A DNA stretch of 30,211 nucleotides from an uncultured Oscillospiraceae bacterium (GTDB taxonomy: Bacteria > Bacillota > Clostridia > Oscillospirales > Acutalibacteraceae): assembly GCA_905192745.1 (NCBI GenBank), contig CAJJLZ010000029.1:1-30211 (forward strand), written 5' to 3'. Below are positions 15,120 to 21,910 of the stretch, piece by piece. Position 1 is the stretch's first letter. Every line of letters begins with the position of its first letter. A model generated the notes under the pieces. It did no database searches, was not told the origin of the DNA, and was given only the letters and a program-made list of their open reading frames with translations. The position numbers and the translations under genes are program-made.

Positions 15120-17057
15120 TTATTCCACCGGGTCGGAAAGCGCCGCCAGGGCGTCCCGATTTTTCTGCCAGACCGTCTGAAATTGATCGCGCGCGTCCAC
15201 CAGAGAACGGATCACCCGTTCGTCAAAATATTCGCCGCTGCGTTCCTGCAGATACGCAAAGGCCTGCTCAAAATCCCAGGTCTTTTTGTAGCCGCGCGGA
15301 GAGGTGAGGGCGTCGAAAACATCGGCCACCGCGACAATCCGTGCTTCGAGGCAAATATCGTTCCGGCACAGCCCCAGATAGCCGCCGCCGTTGATGTACT
15401 CGTGATGCTCCAGCGCGATACGGGCGGCCAGATCCAGAAATTCATCCCCGCTGCCGCTGAGAATCTGATAGCCGTAAAGGTGGTGTTTGCGGATAACCTG
15501 AAACTCCTCGTCGGTCAGCGCACTGGTTTTGAACAGGATATCCCGCGGAATGCAGAGCTTGCCGATATCGTGCAGCAGCGACGCATCGGTAATCCGCCGC
15601 GTCCGCATTGCACTGAAGCCCATGGAGTAGCAGAGAATCTCCGTGTATTCCGCCACATGAAGAAGATGGTGATACGGGCCGTCGCATTTTTCATCCACCA
15701 GCCGCTGCATAGCCTGGGTCATAATCAGCCGCCCATCTGTTCCGACGCGGAGCGGTTCCACCTCTGCGGGATCGCTCACCCCAACCGGACGGATCGGCTC
15801 CCTGGCGGTGGAAAGGTCGGACAGAGCGGAGGAAAGCGGAGTGCGCTCCGGCGCGGCGTTCCGGGCCGGGGCCGGCGGCGCCTCCTCATCCCTTTTTCTT
15901 ATCCGGGCCGTCCGCCGCTCCAGCAACAGGGCCAGCCCGGCGCCGGCGATGTACAGCAGATCCGCCGTCAGCCAAGCCGGGGCACAGTCGGTCTCGAACC
16001 AGCCCGCACGCCCCTGCCAATACAGCATATTCGCCAGCAGAAGCGCCGCCGCCCCGGCGCAGGAAAGGGGATCTATCCGAACCCGGCAGCGGACGAGGAC
16101 ATAAACAAAACAGACGGTATTGATAATCTGCAGAATTCCGGTGGCCTTGATAAGAAAAACCAGAAACACATCATATGGCCAAAGCAGGATGACCAACGCG
16201 TACAGCAGGTTCAGCCCCGCCAGTTTCTCCATCGATTCGTTCCAGGAAAGCCGCTCATACACAACGGAAAGCAGCGCCGTCGTCAGGGTGAGGATTCGCA
16301 GGGCGATTTCCAGTTTATAAAGCGGGGCGGACGTATGAACCGGGACCAGAGACATGAGCGCACCCGCCAGCAGCATCAGGCCGGTCAGACCGGCCGTAAG
16401 CGCAAGGAGATATCCGGTTTTCACACGAGGCCATTCGTCCCGGTCCAGCCGCAGAAACAGCGCGTATCCGATTCCCGCCAGCACCAGCACGGCGCCCAGA
16501 ATCCCCTCGCCGAAGGGAATACGGGAAAGGTCCCGCGGGTAGGCGGATTGGTCCATCAGAAACGCGGAAAAGGAAAAGGAAAGCGGACTGTAGACAATAA
16601 TTTCAATCTCCCGCTCTTCCGCCGAAGGGGGCAGGGGGATGGCATTGACCTGCTGATCGGTCAGCCCCTCCTGTTTCCGGAAGGTATCGCAGAGCAGCTC
16701 CCCATCCACCAGAACCCGCAGGGGATTGTTTGCGGTGCGGATACAAAGCAGATCGTGGGAAGAAGGCGGAAGCGTTCCCCGCAGAAAAATATACTCGTCG
16801 CCCGGCGCTCTTTTGATCGGGTCGGAAACGGAGGCGGTCCGCCACTCCTGATCCACCGATTCCAGCTGCTTCAGATCCACGTCGGCGGTATATTCCCAGT
16901 CGGTCAGTGTCTGCGCGGATTTGCCGGGAGCGGTCAGGCAGCGGCCCAACAGCGAGCCGGCGGCCGTGAGCGTCAGCATCAGGCATAAAAACAGGAAAAA
17001 GCGCCGATAGTCAAAGCGAAGGCCCGCATCCTCTTCTTTGCGACCATGCCTTTCCAT
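15120..17057 (-). CDS. Membrane HD-GYP-type protein with 7TM sensor region (variant GYL)
   Basis: A 645-aa protein. One N-terminal helix (18-38) leads to an extracytoplasmic beta-rich domain (about 45-175), then about seven to eight membrane helices (183-380). This 7TMR-DISM-like layout ends in a Pro/Ala-rich linker (390-435). The cytoplasmic HD-GYP domain (about 445-625) keeps His467, HDIGK (His496, Asp497, Lys500), His525/526, HHE (551-553) and Asp579, so the metal ligands look complete. The eponymous GYP is GYL (559-561). HD-GYP proteins hydrolyse c-di-GMP to pGpG/GMP; activity is plausible but the variant is notable. The ATG at 17057 follows GGGGGAGG. It sits 20 nt upstream of pelD and 59 nt after the DivIVA-like gene, so it is transcribed with the system it likely regulates. 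Confidence 0.87.
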   Translation of the reverse strand: MERHGRKEEDAGLRFDYRRFFLFLCLMLTLTAAGSLLGRCLTAPGKSAQTLTDWEYTADVDLKQLESVDQEWRTASVSDPIKRAPGDEYIFLRGTLPPSSHDLLCIRTANNPLRVLVDGELLCDTFRKQEGLTDQQVNAIPLPPSAEEREIEIIVYSPLSFSFSAFLMDQSAYPRDLSRIPFGEGILGAVLVLAGIGYALFLRLDRDEWPRVKTGYLLALTAGLTGLMLLAGALMSLVPVHTSAPLYKLEIALRILTLTTALLSVVYERLSWNESMEKLAGLNLLYALVILLWPYDVFLVFLIKATGILQIINTVCFVYVLVRCRVRIDPLSCAGAAALLLANMLYWQGRAGWFETDCAPAWLTADLLYIAGAGLALLLERRTARIRKRDEEAPPAPARNAAPERTPLSSALSDLSTAREPIRPVGVSDPAEVEPLRVGTDGRLIMTQAMQRLVDEKCDGPYHHLLHVAEYTEILCYSMGFSAMRTRRITDASLLHDIGKLCIPRDILFKTSALTDEEFQVIRKHHLYGYQILSGSGDEFLDLAARIALEHHEYINGGGYLGLCRNDICLEARIVAVADVFDALTSPRGYKKTWDFEQAFAYLQERSGEYFDERVIRSLVDARDQFQTVWQKNRDALAALSDPVE

Positions 17058-17081
17058 TGCCGTACCTCCCCCTTGTGTCCG

Positions 17082-17125
17082 CCGAAATCCGCAGCTATTT
17101 CCACCGGAATTCGCAGTTATTTCCG
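17082..17125. repeat. Imperfect 22-bp tandem duplication
   Basis: Two adjacent copies (17082-17103 and 17104-17125) match at 18 of 22 positions, and all four differences are transitions. The second copy covers the stop codon of the DivIVA-like gene. It is probably a small local duplication at the gene end; no function is evident. Confidence 0.6.
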
Positions 17126-18010
17126 GAATACCTGTTTCGGATTTACCCCGACCGAAACGCCGATGATTCCCTCCGCCAACTGTGAATCCTCCGGCGGTTT
17201 CGGCGCTTCTTGAGTCGTCTCTTCCGCGCCGCGGATCGGCGTAACCAACGCGACGTGATCGGCCGGGCGGCGCCGTTCGGTAATAGCGCGCAGAATAAGG
17301 GAGGATTCCCCGGATTCCTCCTCAGCCGGTTCTTCCACGACGGCCGGTTCCTCCGCAGACATCCCCGCCGCCTCGCCCTCGGCCAGGGCTTTCAGCATCT
17401 GTTCAAACCGACCGCGCATTTCGGTTTCCGTCTCTTCGGTATTCTCCAGCTTCTCCCGCATTGTCAGCGAATCGGTTTCCAGTTCCCCGAAACGGGTAAG
17501 GATTTCGTCGGCAGCGGCAATAAACGATTCCTTCGCCTGATCCCTCACGCCGTCGATGTCCTGCATCAGGCGGTTCACCTTCTCCTGCCCGGTCCGCCAT
17601 TCACAGAGAAAGTCCTCCACATATTCCTCCAGCCGCCTACGCACGTTTTTCTTGGCTTCGGACATGTCGTTGTAGGCCAACCGGCAAATCTCGCTGACCT
17701 GCTCCATATCGCCGCCGTTTTCCGGCCGGGTCAGCCGGGCCGACAGGCTTTCCGCCCTGGCCTTCCATTCCTCTTTTTCCCGGGTCAATGCTTCCAGCCG
17801 GGCCTGAACCTGCGGGTCGTCCTCCGCCCGGCCGACGAAGAGCCGTCCTGCTTCCTTTTCCTGCTGCAGCACGGCCAGCTTTTCCCGCAGCTGTTTCAGC
17901 TCGGATTCCAGATGCTGATTCTTCTGCACCTGTGCCGCCTGCTGGCTTTCCATCAGTTCGAGGGTGTCCTCCACCTCCTGAACGTTATAGCCCCATAAGC
18001 TTTTTTTCAT
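17117..18010 (-). CDS. DivIVA-like coiled-coil protein
   Basis: A 297-aa soluble, strongly charged protein. The N-terminus MKKSLWGYNVQEVEDTLELM has the short GYN...VE-D pattern found at the start of DivIVA/GpsB-type proteins. Residues 20-95 and about 115-215 are heptad-rich coiled coil, separated by a linker near 93-103. The tail (215-297) is acidic, Pro/Glu-rich and probably disordered. DivIVA proteins bind curved membrane or poles and recruit partners; the partner here is unknown. The ATG at 18010 has AAAGGGG about 9 nt upstream; the longer frame to 18097 runs into the terminator hairpin and is rejected. It is the first gene after the c-di-GMP riboswitch and precedes the HD-GYP gene by 59 nt, which suggests spatial organisation of the Pel machinery (inference). 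Confidence 0.6.
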   Translation of the reverse strand: MKKSLWGYNVQEVEDTLELMESQQAAQVQKNQHLESELKQLREKLAVLQQEKEAGRLFVGRAEDDPQVQARLEALTREKEEWKARAESLSARLTRPENGGDMEQVSEICRLAYNDMSEAKKNVRRRLEEYVEDFLCEWRTGQEKVNRLMQDIDGVRDQAKESFIAAADEILTRFGELETDSLTMREKLENTEETETEMRGRFEQMLKALAEGEAAGMSAEEPAVVEEPAEEESGESSLILRAITERRRPADHVALVTPIRGAEETTQEAPKPPEDSQLAEGIIGVSVGVNPKQVFRK

Positions 18011-18083
18011 GACGATATGCCCCTTTCTTCCCACAACGCGCCGCCGCGCACGGCAATATATGGCAGCCCTTTGCTGAGACAAT

Positions 18084-18116
18084 AAAAAAAGCTGCAATAA
18101 TTTCCATTATTGCAGC
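18084..18116 (-). terminator. Riboswitch expression-platform terminator
   Basis: On the minus strand, a perfect 11-bp stem GCTGCAATAAT/ATTATTGCAGC with a 4-nt loop is followed immediately by seven T residues (18090-18084). It lies 10 nt downstream of the aptamer P1 helix and 74 nt upstream of the first gene, the usual place for a transcription-terminating expression platform. Confidence 0.9.
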
Positions 18117-18126
18117 CGGACGAGCG

Positions 18127-18192
18127 TAGCAACCCACTGGGAATCACCGTAGCCTCTTTGCTTTGCGTCACTGATTTTCATCAGTTTTGCCA
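18127..18192 (-). promoter_or_regulatory. c-di-GMP-I (GEMM) riboswitch aptamer
   Basis: Read on the minus strand, P1 is TGGCAA/TTGCTA (18192-18187 with 18132-18127). P2 is a perfect 6-bp stem ACTGAT/ATCAGT capped by a GAAA tetraloop (18185-18170). The invariant GACGCAAAGC follows (18169-18160), then AAAGAGGCTACGG and GGGTTGC. This order (GGCAAA, GNRA-capped P2, GACGCAAAGC, GGTTGC) is the hallmark of GEMM/c-di-GMP-I aptamers. P3 is shorter than usual. The G of GGCAAA at the ligand-contacting position suggests c-di-GMP rather than cyclic GMP-AMP. It lies between the operon promoter and an intrinsic terminator. Whether the ligand turns expression on or off cannot be fixed by eye. Confidence 0.85.
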
Positions 18193-18211
18193 ACATATGA
18201 AATTGTTTTTA

Positions 18212-18260
18212 CTGTTTCTTAACCCGAAAATAACGGAAAGGGAAAAACAAACAGAAACAG
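18212..18260. repeat. Inverted repeat in the leader before the riboswitch
   Basis: CTGTTTCT at 18212-18219 and its exact complement AGAAACAG at 18253-18260 could close a 33-nt loop in the leader RNA between the promoter and the aptamer. It could also be a widely spaced DNA operator. The function is unknown. Confidence 0.45.
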
Positions 18261-18285
18261 CCGATATTTCTGGTGACATGGTTTA

Positions 18286-18314
18286 AGTAAACACTATTTT
18301 TTCAGAATTGTCAA
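18286..18314 (-). promoter_or_regulatory. Promoter of the riboswitch-Pel operon
   Basis: On the minus strand: a perfect -35 TTGACA (18309-18314), a 17-bp spacer and -10 TTTACT (18286-18291). The predicted start near 18279 leaves about 87 nt of leader before the aptamer. The perfect -35, ideal spacing and location just upstream of a riboswitch make this a strong candidate. No clear promoter was found for the divergent gene within 18315-18480; a short inverted repeat CTCCTTT/AAAGGAG sits at 18364-18387. Confidence 0.75.
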
Positions 18315-18492
18315 CATTAAAATTTAAAGATGCGGGATTTTCCTGTGCTTCGGAGACCTTCCCCTCCTTTCCAAAGGCGCAAAGGAGATGAAATACTACC
18401 AAAATCCGTAAAATACTGATAGAAAAGCGGCGGATGCATCCTCTACAATAAAGACAACGTTTTCAACATTATATGACGAAGGAGCATGGAAA

Positions 18493-19503
18493 ATGAATAC
18501 GCGCGAATGGTTGGATGCTTTACGGGACAGTCCGGTAAAAAAAGCGATGCCGGTTCTCTCTTTCCCTTCCACCAGTCTGCTGGGAATCACGGTGAAGGAA
18601 CTGATCGACAGCAGCGAGAAGCAGGCGGAGGGGATGCGCCTGGTCGCTGAACGGACCGACGCCGCCGCTTCGGTCAGCATGATGGATTTATCCGTGGAAG
18701 CGGAAGCCTTCGGCGCGGAAATCCGGATCTCCGACGACGAAGTGCCGACGGTGATCGGCGCCATTGTCCAGAGCGAGGAGGAGGCGGAAGCGCTGGCGGT
18801 CCCCCCCGTCGGCGCGGGACGTACCGGGCGGTATATCGAGGCCATCGGCCTTGCCTGCCGCCGGATCACCGACCGGCCGGTGTTCGCCGGTGTGATCGGC
18901 CCGTTCTCCCTTGCGGGGCGGCTGATGGGCGTATCCGACGCGCTGGCAAACTGCTATGACGAGCCGGACATGGTACACATCACCATGAAAAAGGCGACCG
19001 AATTCCTGACCTCCTACATTCTGGCCTACAAACAGAACACCGGCGCCGCCGGCGTGGTGATGGCCGAGCCGCTGACCGGCCTGCTTTCTCCCGGTCTGGC
19101 CGAGGAGTTTTCCGAGCCGTATGTGCGGGAAATCGTGGAGGCGGTTCAGGACGACAATTTTCTGGTGATCTACCACAACTGCGGGGACAACACCATCCCC
19201 ATGATCGATTCGATCCTGCGTACCGGAGCGGCGGCCTATCATTTCGGCAATTCGATCTCGATGGCCGACATACTGACCCATATCCCGTCCGGCGTGGTGG
19301 CGATGGGGAACGTCGATCCCGCCAGCCAGTTCCGTAACGGCACCCCCGCCTCTATCCGGGAGGAAACCCTCCGGATTATGGGGGAATGCTGCCAATACCC
19401 GAACTTCGTCATTTCCTCCGGCTGCGACATTCCCCCGGCAAGCAGCTGGGAAAACATCGACGCTTTCTTCGCGGCGGTGGACGAATTCTACAGCAAAGCC
19501 TGA
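18493..19503 (+). CDS. Uroporphyrinogen decarboxylase-family methyltransferase (MtaA/CmuA-like)
   Basis: A 336-aa cytoplasmic TIM-barrel protein of the UroD/MtaA/CmuA superfamily. IYHNCGDN (226-233) gives the His228-x-Cys230 pair and SSGCDIPP (308-315) gives Cys311, the His-x-Cys...Cys zinc site of cobalamin-dependent methyltransferases rather than the heme-pathway enzyme. AGVIGPFSLAGRLMG and MGNVDP are typical family stretches. MtaA-type enzymes transfer methyl groups between a corrinoid protein and coenzyme M or another thiol. No corrinoid protein or partner methyltransferase is adjacent, so the substrate is unknown. The ATG at 18493 follows AAGGAG by about 8-9 nt. The gene is divergent from the Pel operon and ends at a strong hairpin. 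Confidence 0.82.
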   Translation: MNTREWLDALRDSPVKKAMPVLSFPSTSLLGITVKELIDSSEKQAEGMRLVAERTDAAASVSMMDLSVEAEAFGAEIRISDDEVPTVIGAIVQSEEEAEALAVPPVGAGRTGRYIEAIGLACRRITDRPVFAGVIGPFSLAGRLMGVSDALANCYDEPDMVHITMKKATEFLTSYILAYKQNTGAAGVVMAEPLTGLLSPGLAEEFSEPYVREIVEAVQDDNFLVIYHNCGDNTIPMIDSILRTGAAAYHFGNSISMADILTHIPSGVVAMGNVDPASQFRNGTPASIREETLRIMGECCQYPNFVISSGCDIPPASSWENIDAFFAAVDEFYSKA

Positions 19504-19515
19504 GCGTCCCCGGAT

Positions 19516-19570
19516 AAGCCGATACCGCCCGTGGAATTTTCCTTCCACGGGCGGTATCGGCTTGCTTTTA
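19516..19570 (+). terminator. Strong hairpin terminator after the methyltransferase gene
   Basis: A perfect 21-bp stem (19516-19536 with 19543-19563) around a 6-nt loop is followed by GCTTTTA. It lies 12 nt after the stop codon. It also separates this gene from the convergent phosphohexomutase gene, though no T-run follows on the minus side. Nothing else was recognised in 19571-19672. Confidence 0.85.
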
Positions 19571-19672
19571 TAAGGGCGAGAAGGCCGGCGGTCTGACGCC
19601 CGTCAACGACGAGGACGCAGCGGGTCGAAAAGCGGGCCGACAGGAGGAGCTTCTTTTCATGGGGGATTCGTA

Positions 19673-21400
19673 TCAGCCCTTCAGCAGACCTTTGGCCGCT
19701 TCGGTCAGGCGCTGCGCCATTTCGCCGGCGGCGGCACAGTCGGCGCCGGTCGCGGTGATATAGGCCTTAATCTTAGGCTCGGTTCCCGAAGGCCGCACGA
19801 TCACGCTTGCGCCGTCCTCCAATCCAAAGGAGAGAACGTTGGATTTCGGCAGGGTGATCGTCTGCGTTTCCCCGGACGCAACATCCAGCCGGACCGATTC
19901 GAGATAATCGGCGAAGGTGAGAACCCGCAGCCCGGCGATCGCCGCCGGACGGTCGATCCGCAGGGAGGTCATCAGCGCCCGCATGGTCTCCATCCCTTCT
20001 TCCCCCTCGAACGCGGCGTTGACCTGAGTATGAGAGAACGCGCCGTGCTCGGCATACAGGGAATTCAGCACCTGAAGCAGGGTTTTGCCCTGCTTTTTAT
20101 AATACGCGGCCATCTCGCAGATCAGCATCGAAGCGACCACCGCGTCCTTATCGCGCACATAGGAGCCGGAAAGGTAGCCGTAGCTTTCCTCGAACCCGAA
20201 AACATACCGTTCGGGATGCCCTTCCTTTTCCAGCAGGCCGATCTGCTCGCCGATATATTTGAAACCGGTCAGCACCTCAACCAGTGTGCATCCGTATTTT
20301 TCCGCGATCCGGGCCGCGAGGTCGGAGGTGACGATGGTTTTGACCACCACCGGGTTTGCCGGCAGATTCCCCTGCGCCGAACGGCAGGACAGGATATAAT
20401 TCAGCAGCAGGCAGCCTACCTCGTTGCCGGTCATCAGAACGTACTCGCCGCCCTCATCCCGGACGGCGATGCCCACCCGGTCGCAGTCGGGATCGGTGGC
20501 GAGGAGCAGCTCCGGCCGCACCGTTTCCGCCAGCTTCAGCGCGCATTCGAACGCCTGCCGGATTTCCGGATTCGGATAGGGAGCGGTGGGGAAACGGCCG
20601 TCGGGCAGCTCCTGCTCCGGCACGACCGTCACCTTATCCACACCGATCCGGCGCAGAATCTCCCGCACCGGCTTGTTGCCGGTTCCGTTCAGGGGGGTAT
20701 AGATCACGCTGAGCGGCGTCTCGCGGCAAAGGCCGGGGTTGACCTGCTGTCCTTCCACCCGGTCCAGAAAACCGCACACCAGAGAATCCGGAATTTCCCG
20801 GATCAGCCCGGCTGCCTTCGCCTCCTCGTAATCGGCGACGCGCACGTCGTTGAAAATATCCACCCTGCGGATGCAGGCGGTTACCTCGTTGGCGTCGTGA
20901 TCGGTCATCTGGCAGCCGTCCGCGCCATAGCATTTATAGCCGTTGTATTGGGAAGGGTTATGGCTCGCCGTCACCATGATGCCGGACTGACAGTGCAGCT
21001 CCCGCACGGCGAAGGAAAGCACCGGCGTCGGCTCCAGTTGAGGGAAGATGTGAACCTGAATCCCGTTGCCGGCCAGCACACGGGCTGCCTCGCGGGCAAA
21101 CAGATCGGATTTGATCCGGGAATCAAACGAGATCGCCACGGAGGAAGACGGATACCGGGCCCTGAGGTAATCAGCCAGCCCCTGCGTGGCCTTGCGGACG
21201 GTATAAATATTCATCCGGTTATCCCCCGCGCCGATCACGCCGCGCAGGCCGCCGGTGCCGAATTCCAGCTCGCGGTAGAACCGGTCGCTGATCTGCTCCT
21301 CGTCCCCTTCGACACGGCGAAGCTCCGCAAGCAGGTCGGGATCCTCCGAAGCATGTTGGAGCCAGAGGGAATATTTTTGAGAAATAGCGCTGTCGATCAT
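19673..21400 (-). CDS. pgcA: Phospho-sugar mutase (phosphoglucomutase/phosphomannomutase)
   Basis: A 575-aa cytoplasmic alpha-D-phosphohexomutase. It has all four active-site loops: TASHNPSQYNGYK (144-156) with phospho-Ser146, the metal loop DPDCDR (303-308), the sugar-specificity loop GFEESYGY (402-409) and the phosphate-binding RPSGTEPK (536-543). It interconverts hexose 1- and 6-phosphates, feeding UDP-glucose and related nucleotide sugars. Length and loops match PgcA-type enzymes of Firmicutes; glucose versus mannose preference cannot be fixed. Start ATG 21400 has AAAGGA 9 nt upstream; the frame extending to 21478 passes through a hairpin in the leader. It is a single-gene unit with a promoter near 21684-21713 and an unusually long leader. 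It could supply precursor for Pel, but no linkage is shown. Confidence 0.92.
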   Translation of the reverse strand: MIDSAISQKYSLWLQHASEDPDLLAELRRVEGDEEQISDRFYRELEFGTGGLRGVIGAGDNRMNIYTVRKATQGLADYLRARYPSSSVAISFDSRIKSDLFAREAARVLAGNGIQVHIFPQLEPTPVLSFAVRELHCQSGIMVTASHNPSQYNGYKCYGADGCQMTDHDANEVTACIRRVDIFNDVRVADYEEAKAAGLIREIPDSLVCGFLDRVEGQQVNPGLCRETPLSVIYTPLNGTGNKPVREILRRIGVDKVTVVPEQELPDGRFPTAPYPNPEIRQAFECALKLAETVRPELLLATDPDCDRVGIAVRDEGGEYVLMTGNEVGCLLLNYILSCRSAQGNLPANPVVVKTIVTSDLAARIAEKYGCTLVEVLTGFKYIGEQIGLLEKEGHPERYVFGFEESYGYLSGSYVRDKDAVVASMLICEMAAYYKKQGKTLLQVLNSLYAEHGAFSHTQVNAAFEGEEGMETMRALMTSLRIDRPAAIAGLRVLTFADYLESVRLDVASGETQTITLPKSNVLSFGLEDGASVIVRPSGTEPKIKAYITATGADCAAAGEMAQRLTEAAKGLLKG

Positions 21401-21677
21401 GGTTGACCATCCTTTCCCCTGCCGGGCAGGGATCCGTTTTTGTATAGTGACTGTCGCGACCGCCGCCACGACAGTCACGGCGGCCGTCCGGCGGACGCCT
21501 GTCCCACAACAGGGGCCGGCGGAACGGCAATGTGTGACGCGCAGACGCGGTGACGAAAAACAGACGCCGGGAAGAACGGGAAGAAAATAAGAAAATGAGA
21601 ATTGAGAAGCGCGAAGCGGCCGGAAGAGAGTCCGGCCGGACGGTCGTTTTTCGGCGAATCCGTATCCGCCGGATTCG
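21401..21677 (-). other. Long structured 5' leader of the phosphohexomutase gene
   Basis: The predicted transcript start (about 21677) leaves about 277 nt before the ATG. On the minus strand it can form several hairpins: GCGAATCC/GGATTCGC (8 bp, near 21655-21680), a CCGGCC-rich hairpin near 21618-21640 and GTGACTGTCG/CGACAGTCAC (10 bp, near 21446-21477). No T-run follows the last stem. I do not recognise a known riboswitch. Confidence 0.45.
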
Positions 21678-21683
21678 CTGTTT

Positions 21684-21713
21684 ATTATAACATTTTTTTC
21701 CGCTTAATTTCAA
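21684..21713 (-). promoter_or_regulatory. Promoter of the phosphohexomutase gene
   Basis: On the minus strand: -35 TTGAAA (21708-21713), an 18-bp spacer and a perfect -10 TATAAT (21684-21689). It faces away from the asnB promoter about 80 bp to the right. Confidence 0.7.
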
Positions 21714-21795
21714 GGCGGTAAACGGTCGAATCGGCGCGGTATTTTCTTTTTGACGGAACCGGGGCGGCGTCCGGCTTCAAATTTTCAACAGGGAA

Positions 21796-21824
21796 TTGGA
21801 ATATGGTGAAAAATCTGGTATACT
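21796..21824 (+). promoter_or_regulatory. Promoter of the asnB-lipase unit
   Basis: -35 TTGGAA (21796-21801), a 17-bp spacer and -10 TATACT (21819-21824). The start is about 80 nt before the asnB ATG; the leader is too short for a T-box and none of its motifs is seen. Confidence 0.72.
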
Positions 21825-21910
21825 AGCAACAGTGAAAAAACGGAACAGGCATATAAAAACGGGTATGCGGCGACGGGGAAAGCCCGCGCCGGCGGAAAGG
21901 CTGGATGTAC

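Noticed and set aside
18396..18869. Minus-strand open frame across the methyltransferase start
   Set aside because: It is Ser/Ala/Arg-rich shadow translation opposite a real gene with no ribosome site.
19642..19700. AGGAGG plus ATG at 19660 on the plus strand
   Set aside because: The frame is short and antisense to the phosphohexomutase C-terminus, with no recognisable product.
21825..21910. T-box riboswitch in front of asnB
   Set aside because: The leader is only about 80 nt and lacks the T-box sequence, specifier loop and terminator.
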